Part shown: positions 53,349 through 64,000 of the stretch, piece after piece
Layout of the letters: each line of letters begins with the position of its first letter
Numbering within the stretch: the first letter of the stretch is position 1
Origin: Ashinkailepas kermadecensis
Taxonomy: Eukaryota; Arthropoda; Thecostraca; Neolepadidae
Length of the DNA: 64,000 bases
NCBI GenBank assembly: GCA_034440615.1
Contig: JAOTOM010005150.1
Span: 349,501 to 413,500 of the forward strand
Direction of reading: 5' to 3'
Notes under the pieces: model-generated
What the model saw: only the letters and a program-made list of their open reading frames with translations
The model's database searches: none
What the model was told of the DNA's origin: nothing
Program-made: the position numbers and the translations under genes

Positions 53349-53950
53349 AACAATGCAGGGAATCTGCTGCATAACAGTTTGACCATAAATTAGCCATGAT
53401 ATATGGCATCATACTTTCCATGCTATTTATAATAGTTAGCTATATTTTGTGTACAAACATCAGGACATTAGAAATGTTAATTAACGTTACACACATCATT
53501 TCTTAACAAGTGTCAGCAATACATTTCCTTCATGTGCTTTAAACATGATTCAAGAAAGCACTGTCATCGATTTTAAACTTGCAAAAAGAGTGGGCCGCCT
53601 GGCATTTTGAGTGCTATTTGAGTGAATTTGCTGTCTTGTTAGTGAACTGACCACTTATTGAGATATAAGTACTTTAACTTTGCCTGCTTCCATCATGTGA
53701 TTCTGGATCCAGAGGTTCTCTTGATCCCAGAGAGACTTCTCTTCTTCGCTTTAATCTTGGCGCACGATTGCACCGATCCGCACGACATCGATTCTCAAAC
53801 CAAAATGGTTCGCGGAGTTTTTTCGTTAAGCAGCGTTAAGGTGCTAATATTCCCGCCATTTGTCTACGCTGCTTATATTAACTACCCAACTGCTAACTGT
53901 AAGCAGCCATAGAGTGCTCAAACTCCCGCCAAAAACACGGACCGAACCGT

Positions 53951-54724
53951 AGTCGGTTTTACAGCGGAAATTTGCTCCCAGGTCACGTGGTCTCAGGAAC
54001 AAGATAGAGGGAGAAGACCCGGCATAATGATCTGCATAAATTAAAAGCGACCACCAAATATAATTCTCACATCAGTTTTAATAACGAAATAGGTTTTAGT
54101 ATTAACGCTGCTGAAATAAATAGAATTAAACTTAAGAATATCAGCAAATTGCAATACGCCTTCTAATTTACGTCGATACTGCACTCAGCTCTACGGTATC
54201 TGGCAGCCGACGGATGACTGTCAGATGACAGATTGGCGCTGTGGTTAAATTAGCGAAGGATGCGGTTATAAGCCAACTTCCTGAGCAACGGTAGAGAAAA
54301 TGATAACAAAATTGCACTTAATCGATGTCAACCAAGTTTATATATCCATACCTGATACTGCCGACATGCTCACGCCGCACAACTAATAAATATTCACACA
54401 ACACAACCCACGAGTAGGACGCTCGTGCACCGACTGATTTGTTGCCTACCGCGTACTGGGATATAGGTTTCGGAATATAAAATGGTTTAAGGAAAATTAT
54501 ACTAAACCAATCAGTCTAAAATCGTTTTATTCTCACCACCAAGAAACAATTTTTGTCAAGGAAAAAGTTGAGAAAATTGAGTGAAATCAATTCTTGTTAT
54601 GTATAAATGTTATTCGATGTACTTTTTTAGTTCATGTCTGGAATGTTTAGGTGAAGCAAGGAATGATTTGGAAGGATGAAAAGCGACTAGACGGGAGAGA
54701 AAATTGCCGCTGTAAAACCAACTT
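53951..54724. mobile_element. Possible MITE with GGTTTTACAGCGG inverted ends
   Basis: Left end GTCGGTTTTACAGCGGAAAT, right end (inverted) GTTGGTTTTACAGCGGCAAT, followed on both sides by further TCTC/CTCC-rich similarity. The interior is AT-rich with no coding capacity. Target duplication could not be assigned. The same terminal motif occurs singly at 9279 and at about 18085-18110. Confidence 0.6.
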
Positions 54725-55290
54725 GTGCTAGATATAAGCAGTTGCATTATTCTGGACTGCTGGCTCAACACTCATGGCTGCTAAGATCAAGCATCCTCAT
54801 TCTTGCCGTCTAGCATCTGCAGGCTAGAATTAGCCGCCTCCAGCCGAATAGCACATATGGTGCTTGTTGCTAGCATCCTTATGCTTGTTACTAGCATCCT
54901 AAGGGAAAAGCGTTGTTTCAAGCCGTCACCTAGCATGCAATTAGCAGCAAAAGTGCTACTCATTTTTTACAGTGTATATTGTCCAACACGTCCAACACGT
55001 CTTAGCAAACTGCAAGCGGGTTGGTGCTGCAAGGTGGCAGACTAAGATCGGCTGGTATGTCCAACAGAAAGGTTAAATGCGCTCCAGATGGCAGGCGTTT
55101 GGCTTTTGGGCCATATTCACGTGTATTATTACGCATGTGATGCACAGAGCCTGTTAATGTTGGAAAATGTTCAAAAGCTAGCTTTCATATAACCTAGTAT
55201 GCCCATGGCAGCCAGGCTTACTTACATCCGAAGCAGTGTACTTTTCAAGGTCATGACCACAGTAAGGTCACTTGATTGTGGTATAAAATT
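54725..55290. other. No gene recognised
   Basis: Contains four GCTAGCATCC/CTAGCATC words at 54800-54950. No coding region recognised. Confidence 0.4.
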
Positions 55291-55308
55291 AAACCACTGC
55301 CATTCCTG

Positions 55309-55465
55309 GTTGGTTATTGGTTTTACGACACGTCGACCGTTGAGTCATGTAGCGTCGCCAATCTCTCACGCCGATTGGTCGCGGGCGAAGAGTAGCGACA
55401 GGTGAGACTCGAACCAACAACCTTTCGATTGTGAGACGAGCATCTTACCCCTAGACCACTCGTGC
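55309..55465 (-). repeat. tRNA-derived SINE, family A, copy 4, full length with 15-bp target duplication
   Basis: CCACTGCCATTCCTG occurs at 55294-55308 and at 55466-55480. Between them lies a complete element: reverse tail GGTTATTGGTTTTACGACAC, body, B box and A box (complement of GTGGTCTAGGGGTAAGATGC). This is the best-delimited copy and sets the family length at 157 bp. Confidence 0.92.
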
Positions 55466-55480
55466 CCACTGCCATTCCTG

Positions 55481-56060
55481 AATCAAGATGTATATCGTAT
55501 GTGGCCGTGCAGCCCTGACCGGTATCGCTGAGTAGTTAACTACTTGGGAGAGTAGTTAACTACTCTCCCAAGTGGGGGGAAAGGGAGGGGCACTGCACAT
55601 TGTCCAGGATCTCGACCAGTGTTACTGACCTTGGGTTGGATACCGTAGAAAGCGAGGTCTTTATTTACTCATCGATTTGAGTATTAATATTTTCAGAGAA
55701 TATGTGGAATATGTGAAAGTGGTCTCACCTCAGATATGCCACATTTGAGTAAAATCTGATTATTTGGTATTAACCAAAGGTAAAAAGCTTTCGGGATCGT
55801 GTCGTAACCCTTCGGAAAGTGAGGGTGAACAGCATCTACATGTCTCGTTTTGAAATTGGTACTTGATCCCTCCTCCCACTCCCCCTCCACGTCTTTCCCG
55901 CCCCCCCCCCCCGAGAAAAAAAATGTATTCTCGTTTTTGTTTGTCGTTGTATAAAACTAACTGACCATACATCATAGAGCTTGCATGCACGTACTCGAGA
56001 TGTGCAACACCCACTACGTGTTCTGTGATGTGTCGACGAACACCCAGCGTGTTGCCCGTG
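55481..56060. other. No gene recognised; small palindrome
   Basis: AGTAGTTAACTACTTGGGAG followed at once by AGTAGTTAACTACTCTCCCA at 55531-55571 forms a short self-complementary pair. A poly-C run lies near 55900. Nothing else. Confidence 0.4.
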
Positions 56061-56062
56061 CG

Positions 56063-56970
56063 TGCCTCACAGACAAGGTGCGGGACGAGAACATGATGGC
56101 CTTCAAGTTGCCCATCAACAGCGTGTCGCCACCTCCGTTTACACCGAACAACATCAGCTCGTTCAGCGTGCGCATGTCCATCATGGACCCAAATAATAAG
56201 GTGGCGCCTTCCGTGATCCAGGTGTAAGTATGTGTGGGCCCCGGTGTTGACCTGGGTAACTTCGTGTTCAACTTTAAGGCTCTGTCGTTGTTTAGATGGC
56301 AGAATCGTTGTTCTGGTTTCAAATTTTGTCCAGTGACATTCTGATATAAATTTGTTTATGTCTGTGAGTTCTTGACGTGGCCAGTGAGCTCGCATTTCTG
56401 GGCTCCTCGGAAGCAAAGCTTTTGAGCCTGCACTCATGTATCTGGCGAAGGTCTAAGCACTCTGTGCACGTGTCGCCTTCTCCAACCTCGCAAATCCCAA
56501 GGTTCTTGTGCCGCCTTAAACCTTTCAGACCCCGGAGGCTCCCTCCTCTCCCGGTCGGCCAGACCCGGTGGTACTTGGTCCGCCTTTAGCCCCTCTCCCC
56601 CGTCGCCAGGAGCTCGGACGACCCTCTGGTGAACATGGAGCTGGAAGACTTCAACGTGGAAGAAGCATCTCCTCGTTTCGAGGCCGAGGGGGAGCCAGCG
56701 GCGCGAGCGGCCGCCGAGGCCGAGGTGCGCTCCACTGCGCAGGAGCAGGAGCTGTAGAGGATGGCGGAGGAGGCGCAGTTGGCGGCTGCGAAATACGCAA
56801 AAGAGACGAAGACTGCCGAAGTCGCCGGGTTGTAAGTCAGCAATATTTACTGCATGACATGCTGTGCTCAGCATGCTAGCCGTTGTGGATTCTATGCGCG
56901 TTGGTGTCAGGAGCCGCGTTACGTGTGCTGCCCACTGGTCATGCGGGAAGGCGACCGCGAACTGTCGGTG
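56063..56970 (+). pseudogene. Possible exons of an unrecognised gene, one with a nonsense codon
   Basis: Three stretches look exon-like. (1) From acceptor GTGCCTCACAG near 56073 to donor near 56222 (GATCCAGGTGTAAGTATG), reading KVRDENMMAFKLPINSVSPP and FSVRMSIMDPNNKVAPSVIQ. (2) From acceptor CGTCGCCAG at 56610 to donor GGGTT|GTAAGT at 56832, reading SSDDPLVNMELEDFNVEEAS, then an Ala/Glu-rich coiled coil. This has TAG at 56756-56758 where CAG would continue the heptads (EL-RMAEEAQLAAAKYAKE). (3) 56911-56971, reading EPRYVCCPLVMREGDRELSV before GTAAGT. I do not recognise the protein, and the phase of the last junction is unclear. Confidence 0.35.
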
Positions 56971-56979
56971 GTAAGTCTT

Positions 56980-57580
56980 TTGTATTGACCTATTGCTTCG
57001 CCACGATATTTAACACCCTACTATTCGAACGATTAACATCGATTCACCTACATTGACCCGACCTGTGTAACGTTCGCTGTAAGCACCAATTATGAATAGA
57101 AGCCTGCCATCCCCCGCATGTTTAGCATATAGCATATTTGCAATGATATGTGTGTCGAGAAGACCCACCGTTCGCTCTGCCCACCAGGGAATAAACATCC
57201 AGGGACTCCATGAGATCTGTGAGACGGAGCTAATTAATGGATGGCGCTTTTTCTTCACGTAAAATCACGAACTGCGATAACACCATGTGCTCCGATAATA
57301 CGAGCTGAGCGGCCATGGTCCTGGTATTGGCGCCAGTTGTTTTCCATACGGCATGGCGCCATACCATTACGCGCGGTAAAACAGCGCTGGGTGGTGCACG
57401 GATTTTCGATCCTTGTGTGCATTGGCCGTGACTGCGGTGGCTGCCTGTTGCAGACACGATCTGGACGACGTCTAGTCGCGGCACGACTGGCTGCCGGTCG
57501 TGGAACAAGACATGTACACTATTTTGGAATAAGACATGTACACTAATGCAATCCAAGTTTAAACAATTATAGTCACTGAA
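56980..57580. other. No gene recognised
   Basis: Spacer between the exon-like stretches and the third LINE. Open frames lack domains. Confidence 0.4.
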
Positions 57581-57585
57581 CTCTG

Positions 57586-58955
57586 TTGGAGGAGGGGCTG
57601 ATGGCATTAGCACAAAAAACTTTCTTACTGACTTACAAAAATATCCTGAAGCAAATCACCCACTTCTTTAACCTCTGCCTGAGAAGTGGAGTTTTTCCTA
57701 AGCAACTAAAACAAGCCATAATTATCCCCATGTTTAAGGCAGGAATACTGAACAAATTCACAAATTATAGGCCAATTTCTGTGCTACCAGTATTTTCAAA
57801 AATCCTTGAAAAAAAGGTATATTCTTATCTTATATCTTATCTGGAGCTGAATAATATACTCAGTACACTCCAATTTGGATTTATAAAAAGCATAGCACCT
57901 ACATTCCAATTGCTCACATTTATGATGAAATTACAAAACCTTTGGAAAAGAAAGAACTTCCTTGTGGTCTCTATATTAACTTGAAAAAAGCCTTCGATAC
58001 TGTGAGCATGGACATTCTACTTAACAAAATCCAAACATATTGGCATCTCAGGAACTCTACTCATGATATTACATTCATATTTAAAAGATCGTTATCAGCA
58101 AACCAAAAATAATGATATAATCTCAGGTGCAGAGTGCATTAAAATAGGAGTTCCACAAGGCTCCATACTTGGTCCACTACTCTTCCTTATATACATTAGT
58201 GATTTGGGTAATTCTTTAGATGGAACGTTCTATTTATTTGCTGATGATGCTGCTGTCATGATAAAAGCTACAAGTATAATGTAACTACACATTAAAGTCA
58301 ATGCCATTGCTACAGGAATAACTGAATGGTTTCAAGCCAACAGATTATCACTGAATGTAAAAAAACAAATTACCAAATGTATTTCAGTATGCCTAGTGCC
58401 GACTTAAACATGGCCATACATTCCCAAAAGGTTCACAGGAAACAGTAAATCACACATCTTCGTGTAATAGTTGATTACAAATTAACATGGAGGTATCACA
58501 TGGCATATGTTGCTGCAAAAACTAGCAGAAATGTAGGAATAATGGTAAGAGCAAAATACTTTTTCACAAATCGTGCATTGAAATATTTATATAATACTTT
58601 GATTCCTCCCCATTTAAATTATTGTGCATTAATATGGGGAAACAATTTTCCAACACGATTAGACAGAATTGTTAAAATAGAAAAGGGCATTAAAATCATA
58701 GATAATCAGCACTATGCATACCCTACAAATGAATTGTTTGTCAAATATAACATTTTGAAGTTCCCTCATATTGTACAGGAACAGAACATATTACTACTTC
58801 ACAGATTTTTGACTCAAACATTACCAATTACTATAATTAATATGTTCCAATACTCATCACCAAGAAATTTAAGGCATGTTGATCATTTCCATGCACCTTT
58901 TTCATCGAAATCCTATAGACTTCATTCCATACCAATTATAGCACCAAGAACTTAG
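57586..58955 (+). pseudogene. Broken LINE reverse transcriptase of another family
   Basis: Fragments in several frames: FTNYRPISVLPVFSKILEKK and STLQFGF (57750-57890), KKAFDTVSMDILLNKI after a frameshift and stop near 57985, then GVPQGSILGPLLFLIY and LFADDAAVM (58148-58260). After another stop come WFQANRLSLNV and a thumb/C-terminal region (58500-58955; RALKYLYNTLIPPHLNYCAL). The motif wording differs from the two CR1-like copies and recalls jockey/I-type arthropod LINEs. No endonuclease is present. Several stops and frameshifts make it inactive. Confidence 0.85.
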
Positions 58956-58992
58956 AATAGTAATATTTGTACAAAATTTCAATCCTGTAATC

Positions 58993-59098
58993 ATGTACAC
59001 TCGCTTTCGGTGGGATGTTCGGGGTACCCTTAGCATGGCTGGCTCACTAGGAACGTAGGCTGTGACGCTGCACACCAAAAATTACTGGTAGGCTGCGC
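58993..59098 (+). repeat. 105-bp direct repeat, copy 1
   Basis: GTACACTCGCTTTCGGTGGG through TGTGACGCTGCACACCAAAA to GGTAGGCTGCGCC. The second copy at 60421-60525 is nearly identical. It starts just after the end of the broken LINE. Confidence 0.85.
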
Positions 59099-59620
59099 CA
59101 TTTCAAAGTTATGAGTTGCGTGACAGTCTACCAGCTTCGCCACCGGCCAGCGTCCGAGCCATATGATTCGCGTGTGTGGTGGTCACGCGACCATTTGCCC
59201 TGCAGCCATGCAGTGGTAAACACGGGTCATTCCTGTTCCCGCTTTGCATTCCTCTGTCGGCGAAACAAAATTGGCAGTTAAACGAGCAGGTTACTGGACT
59301 TCTGTCGATAAGCAACAATTGATAGCTGCGGATTTCTGACTCCAGCAACACAGAATGAGCAGGAAAGGTTGGAAAAAGCTCAGTTGCAAAGATGTAGCGA
59401 AAGGAGATGGAAGGTTTATGATGTCAATGAAGTATTCTCTGGCCCCAAAATAATAATAGAATGTCCAACATTTATACGTTTTAGAAATGTAGTTCGAACT
59501 CTTGCTGGGGTGGCTTTATGAACCAGGATCCAATTGCTAAGAAGAGCTGGTTTCGTGAGCCCTGGCCATGATTCCATGAATTACAGTTTTACAGTCTAAA
59601 TTTGGCAAAGCGCTTCACGT
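59099..59620. other. No gene recognised
   Basis: Spacer between the direct repeat and the SINE-like element. Confidence 0.4.
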
Positions 59621-59624
59621 GCCG

Positions 59625-59803
59625 TCAATACATCGACACGGCGACCCCGGCAGCTCGCTCTCGACCTTATCGTGCCAATTGCCAACTGACCCTCCCAGCC
59701 GGGGACTAAAAGCGAGCACGCGAAGCGACCCGAACCCAGCATTGCCCGGACAGCGGAGATGGGTGCACGACAGCGCTCTAGCCAACTAAGCTACCGAGGC
59801 GGC
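59625..59803 (-). repeat. tRNA-like SINE of a third family
   Basis: On the minus strand the segment begins GCCTCGGTAGCTTAGTTGGC then TAGAGCGC, a good tRNA 5' end with A box. About 60 bases later a B box-like GGTTCGGGTCG occurs. A GC-rich body follows (TTAGTCCCCGGCTGGGAGGG). The spacing and missing 3' stem argue against a working tRNA gene. Only one copy is present here, so the SINE reading is an inference. Confidence 0.5.
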
Positions 59804-60420
59804 AAGTCACAGGGAGGCACTTGCTTGCTTAATTCAGATTCATTGACAAGTAAATTAGTTACTTGATTAAATTGCATCTACTTCATTGAGAATCACATGT
59901 TTTAGGGCGCAAAGAATGTGTTGCATGATATCATATTGTTTATTGCATATGTTGTGCACTGTACTGCAAGTGACATATTCAGAATTCCGTGGGGATAAAG
60001 TACTTATTCACGCTGATACCATCCAACTATTTCACCATACAAAAATTTTACTTTATATTGCTTCATTTAAACAGCGCAGCAAATATACATACATACACAT
60101 ATACTAACATGCACATACATAAACATACACACATGTGCATCCATACACATTTACGCACATACAAATGCACACATCTGCATATACACACCTGTACTTACAT
60201 GCAATTAAGCATATATGTACATGTGCATCATCACATATGCATATATTTGCTGATCAAGCTTTACTCACACATACTTATATTATCCACCTACATATAATTC
60301 CTCTATTTTGTTGTGTAGTGTGCAACTTATCAAGTTTAATTTTTGCTTCCCAGTTAGTGTGTGATATATAAGTCAAGGACATAAGCTCTGATAACTTTTT
60401 ATATCTTCTTTCTTAATAGG
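59804..60420. other. No gene recognised; ACATACA-rich
   Basis: At 60085-60300 the sequence is rich in ACATACA/CACATATAC words, a degenerate microsatellite. No coding region. Confidence 0.5.
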
Positions 60421-60525
60421 TACACTCGCTTTCGGTCGGATGTTCGGGTACCCTTAGCATGGCTGGCTCACTAGGAACGTAGGCTGTGACGCTGCACACC
60501 AAAAATTACTGGTAGGCTGCGCCGT
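60421..60525 (+). repeat. 105-bp direct repeat, copy 2
   Basis: Repeats 58993-59098 with few differences (for example GGTCGGATG for GGTGGGATG). The copies are 1428 bases apart. Confidence 0.85.
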
Positions 60526-61568
60526 TTGCATTACACATTGCATTGAGTGCATATGTGTCTATGTATGTGAAGTATGTGTAGGTGTACATGTTTCATGTGT
60601 GCATATGCAGGTTTGTGTGCTTGTGCATGTATATGTACGTGTGGATCCAACTTCTCCCTTTTCCCCCTCATAATACATTTCACTTTGTGGCCCCAGGAGT
60701 TCCTTGGTGTTACCAGCTTGCTACCTAGCTGAGGTGCTCCTGGGGCTACTTCTACTAATAACTGGTTGTGGCCTATCTGCAAACAAAAATACAAAAAGAA
60801 GTATGCAACCAGTTGTAGTGAACTGGAGGCATCCACACAAATGACATATGTATTGGCATCCTGAGGCATACCTAAGCTGGCTGTCCTAACTTTTGAATAG
60901 CTGGCGATAGGAAAGTCCAATATCAATCGAGCCTGTGCATGTAGCCTAATAGTGCATGTAGCCAAATAGGATAGGCTGCTGCATACGAAACAGGGGTCGA
61001 CATTAGAGAGAATAAAAATAAAACGTGTGGGTTCGGTGGTGAATTCTGCAATTAAGTTTTTGCTTATTTTGTTTAGTGTCCATATTCTCAAACGGAATAT
61101 TCAGCCTTTTACAGAAGTCGTAAGCTAAAAAGCTTAAGCAAAACAATGGATTTAAACAGGTAAAGGCTAGTAAGTAAGACTGCATCGATGCCCAATGACT
61201 ACACGATTCAGATGTGAGCGTGAGACACAGCACACACGTATCTCACCACCTGCATCTTAAATGCATTCAGCGAGTTCGCGAATATGTCCGCACTTGGTGT
61301 CCTCGCTAGAAATGTGTTCGTCTCTCTTAGTAATGTGCTGAAGAGACCACACCTAAGTGTCCACACGTTTATATGGTACATGAAATAAAACAGGTTGCCT
61401 GTCTATTGCGGTGGCATTTGAACATGCACCATAGCAGACAATCATGCAATAACATTAACGCAAATACAGGAAATTGCACGTTTGAAAGGGCATCTAGGGA
61501 TGGGTATACTCTAAGCTGGGTGTCATACGCCAGCGATGTGGGCCAAACATTAGCCAGACGGGTGACGA
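60526..61568. other. No gene recognised
   Basis: Mixed spacer; a GTGTGCATATG/TGTGTG-rich segment lies at 60540-60640. No domain or splice pattern recognised. Confidence 0.4.
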
Positions 61569-62020
61569 GAGTCACGTCATGACAACACTGGCTTCTGCCC
61601 GTGTCGCTGCTTGTGGGTCACGTCACTTGGCGACACCTGCCTCGGAGTCACGTCATGACAACACTGGCTTCTGCCCATGTTGTGCTTGTGGGTCACGTCA
61701 CTTGGCGACACCTGCCTCGAGAGTCACGTCATGACAACACTGGCTTCTGCCCGTGTTGCTGCTTGTGGGTCACGTCACTTCGCGACACCTGCCTCGAGTG
61801 TCACGTCATGACAACACTGGCTTCTGCCCATGTCGCTGCTTGTGGGTCACGTCACTTGGCGACACCTGCCTCGAGAGTCACGTCATGACAACACTGGCTT
61901 CTGCCCATGTTGCTGCTTTGTGGATCACGTCACTTGGCGACACCTGCCTCGAGAGTCACGTCATGACAACACTGGCTTCTGCCCGTGTCGCTGCTTGTGG
62001 GTCACGTCACTTGGCGACCT
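61569..62020. repeat. 76-78-bp minisatellite, about six units
   Basis: Units start at GAGTCACGTCATGAC positions 61569, 61645, 61721, 61798, 61875 and 61953. Each holds GTCACGTCATGACAACACTG, GGCTTCTGCCC and GGGTCACGTCACTTGGCGAC. TCACGTCA words recur twice per unit. Frames remain open but show no protein family. Confidence 0.95.
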
Positions 62021-64000
62021 CATCCACCATCAAGGAAAACTAACACCAGTACCACATCTGTATTGGTTCGAACCGTTCCCAGGTGCCAGCGAAAGGTGTT
62101 CCACAACGATCGGCAGTTGTCTAGCATGGTCTGAAACTTATCCAGGTCTCGAAAGGGCTCGATCAGTTTCACCGTGAACGAGGTCACTGTCACCACGCCC
62201 GTTGACCTAGACCTAAAGCCCGTCTAACATACACGACCTTGACACCGGGTAAGTCTCTCGAAGTCAAAGGACGAGCACTTATCGCAGACTCAACGCAACA
62301 ACCTCGAAGAGCAGACATCCAATACAATACTGCTGCTGTGTCGGGGAAGTAGTGACGTCAGAATGGACCAGCCGAGTACGGCGACGGGGTCGAGTTCAGT
62401 TTCCAGTCCAGGAACTATGGAACCACAGATCCGACAACCATGTATCGGGGAAACAGAGGACGCTGGTCAGATAGGCAAACATAATCTGAAGCATGTCCGA
62501 CTGGAGATGACGTGAAGCGTTGAGACGACGTCCGCGTTCCCACACGCTCAGCAGACAGTCGGCATTGCATGGATATTGCCGCCTCGTGCGCCACACAATG
62601 CAATTCGGTGGCGTTGTGTGGCGCACGTTGTTGATACGTCGTGGTCACCCAAACGGTGACATACGCTCTGGCAGCCCGGATCGCGATGTTTCCTATTCCA
62701 TTTGATATTTATTTATTTATTTATTTCACGATACATGCCCTCCACGCGTAGTGGCTGCCCGGTGTTGTGTTGCTATCCGGACAGTCAGATACGCGTGTTG
62801 CTTGAGGTACTGGAGACCAGACATAAGATGTGTGTGCGTAGTTGAACAGTCTCTGGTGCAGGCTCAGCCAACTTTCCAGGACTGAATACAAAGTGAGTGC
62901 ATGTGAGCAGCAACATCGAATGTTGCTTGGATTGGAGCCACATGCATCACCTTGTGAAGCTGAAGTATGTTAAGAATGTTGCGCAGAAGCCAGCACTTCT
63001 GTCACAATTTCTGGCAGCATACGGAATTTAACTATAAAGTAGCATGTATGACATTGCATAGTGTTCATCACCACGAATCACGTCACAACTTACATACCTT
63101 CGAAGCACTATGCTAAAATATCACAATTGTTCATGTAACTGTCTTGATTGTCCGCAACGTGGATCGCAACAGGATACGAAACATACTTTCATAAATAATG
63201 TGACTGCAAGTGTCGTTGGCGTCTATTTTGCAAGGACGTTGCTGGTAGCTTCGGCTAATTATAAAATGACGCCTGAGTATTAATCGAAGCTGATTTTAAG
63301 AGTCGAAATATTTGAATTACAGATGAGTGATCTTAATATTGTATCAAACCATCAATTATTTTTGTATCAGGTCCCTATAGTCTACATGCATGTACAGCGT
63401 ATGAAGAATACTCTGAGTACCCATCTGATAATCAACAGTAATGGACTTAATATGGTACTCACATCAAACAGGTAGTACCTAAGATGCTCTGAGTGTTGAC
63501 ATGCGCACTGGATGGGAGGGTGGGCGAAATCCGTCTACCCTCCTGTTTTTCGGCGATATCTCATGCACAGGCGGGGATATTGTCATGAAACATTGTGACT
63601 TTGTTACAAATTGATTAGCACATCTCACGAAGCAAATCGAAATCAGCTGGCAAATAAAGGAACTGCAAGGGTGCAGTCGACTGACTGGCCGGTATCCGAC
63701 CGCCCTCCCGCCGAAAGTTAAAGTCAGACGTTTCGTTGATGCGGTAGCACGGCGGCGATCTGTAGCGACCGATATGCACCTCATTTGATCTTGAAGGCTA
63801 GGTCATAAAGCTAGGGTCGTGAAGCTTATTCTAAAGGCGGTATGCCTTTGGCGCATGCCTCTAAAATATACTTATCTCCCAAGTTTATTCTGAAATGAGT
63901 TCACTACGACCGTAAGCTACCCTCCAAATATTGTTCTTAATTTTGTTTCTAGCTTCAGTAGTTTCTAGGATCTTAGGGGGGGGATGAATCATCCCATCCG
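62021..64000. other. No gene recognised
   Basis: Spacer to the end of the window. The only repeat seen is a TTTA run at 62706-62727. No coding region, RNA gene or mobile element is recognised. Confidence 0.4.

Noticed and set aside
59761..59803. Standalone tRNA gene on the minus strand
   Set aside because: The 5' part fits, but no anticodon stem and 3' acceptor strand at proper spacing could be read; a tRNA-derived repeat is likelier.

Overview
The window is eukaryotic nuclear DNA, most likely from an arthropod. Genes are sparse and split by introns. There are CR1-like LINEs, tRNA-derived SINEs, a mariner-type transposase relic, hAT-like and Harbinger-like MITEs, many minisatellites, and scattered runs of TTAGG/CCTAA, the arthropod telomere-type motif. 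The strongly GC-rich third codon positions of the two real genes, set in AT-rich spacers, would fit a crustacean or chelicerate, but the species cannot be fixed from sequence alone. Nothing here looks bacterial.

Layout. 1-12.6 kb: no convincing gene. It holds a decayed mariner transposase, TA/GA microsatellites, a CpG-rich patch, the first SINE, hAT-like MITEs, a large inverted-repeat structure with a Harbinger-like MITE nested in it, and a decayed GC-rich satellite. 12.6-17.45 kb: an almost complete but mutated CR1-like LINE (ORF1 with an SGNH-esterase-like domain, ORF2 with endonuclease and reverse transcriptase). 21.25-22.66 kb: a single-exon nischarin-like gene (PX domain plus leucine-rich repeats). 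26.8-40.33 kb: on the minus strand, a 12-exon peroxisomal acyl-CoA oxidase gene (ACOX1-like, 676 residues, C-terminus ARL, a type-1 peroxisomal targeting signal). Every exon junction in the model keeps the reading frame. 42.4-45.86 kb: a 5'-truncated CR1-like LINE with an intact 935-codon ORF, inserted in one arm of an older inverted-repeat element. 46.9-47.8 kb and 56.0-57.0 kb: possible exons of unrecognised genes. 57.6-58.96 kb: a broken LINE of another family. 49.1-49.7 and 61.6-62.0 kb: further minisatellites.

The most unusual signal is in the acyl-CoA oxidase gene. Introns 2, 5, 6, 8 and 10 carry tandem arrays whose unit is a copy of the adjoining exon-intron boundary, so each array repeats a splice donor or acceptor with a few bases of exon, from about 3 to more than 100 times. 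The 3' end does the same: the last ten codons, including the peroxisomal signal, are the first unit of a 43-bp array that runs on past the stop codon, and in the other readable units the stop TAG is TGG. The gene seems to have seeded minisatellites from its own exon edges.

The two recognised genes (lipid oxidation in peroxisomes; endosomal/integrin-Rac scaffolding) are ordinary single-copy eukaryotic genes and do not form a functional cluster. The rest is repeat biology.
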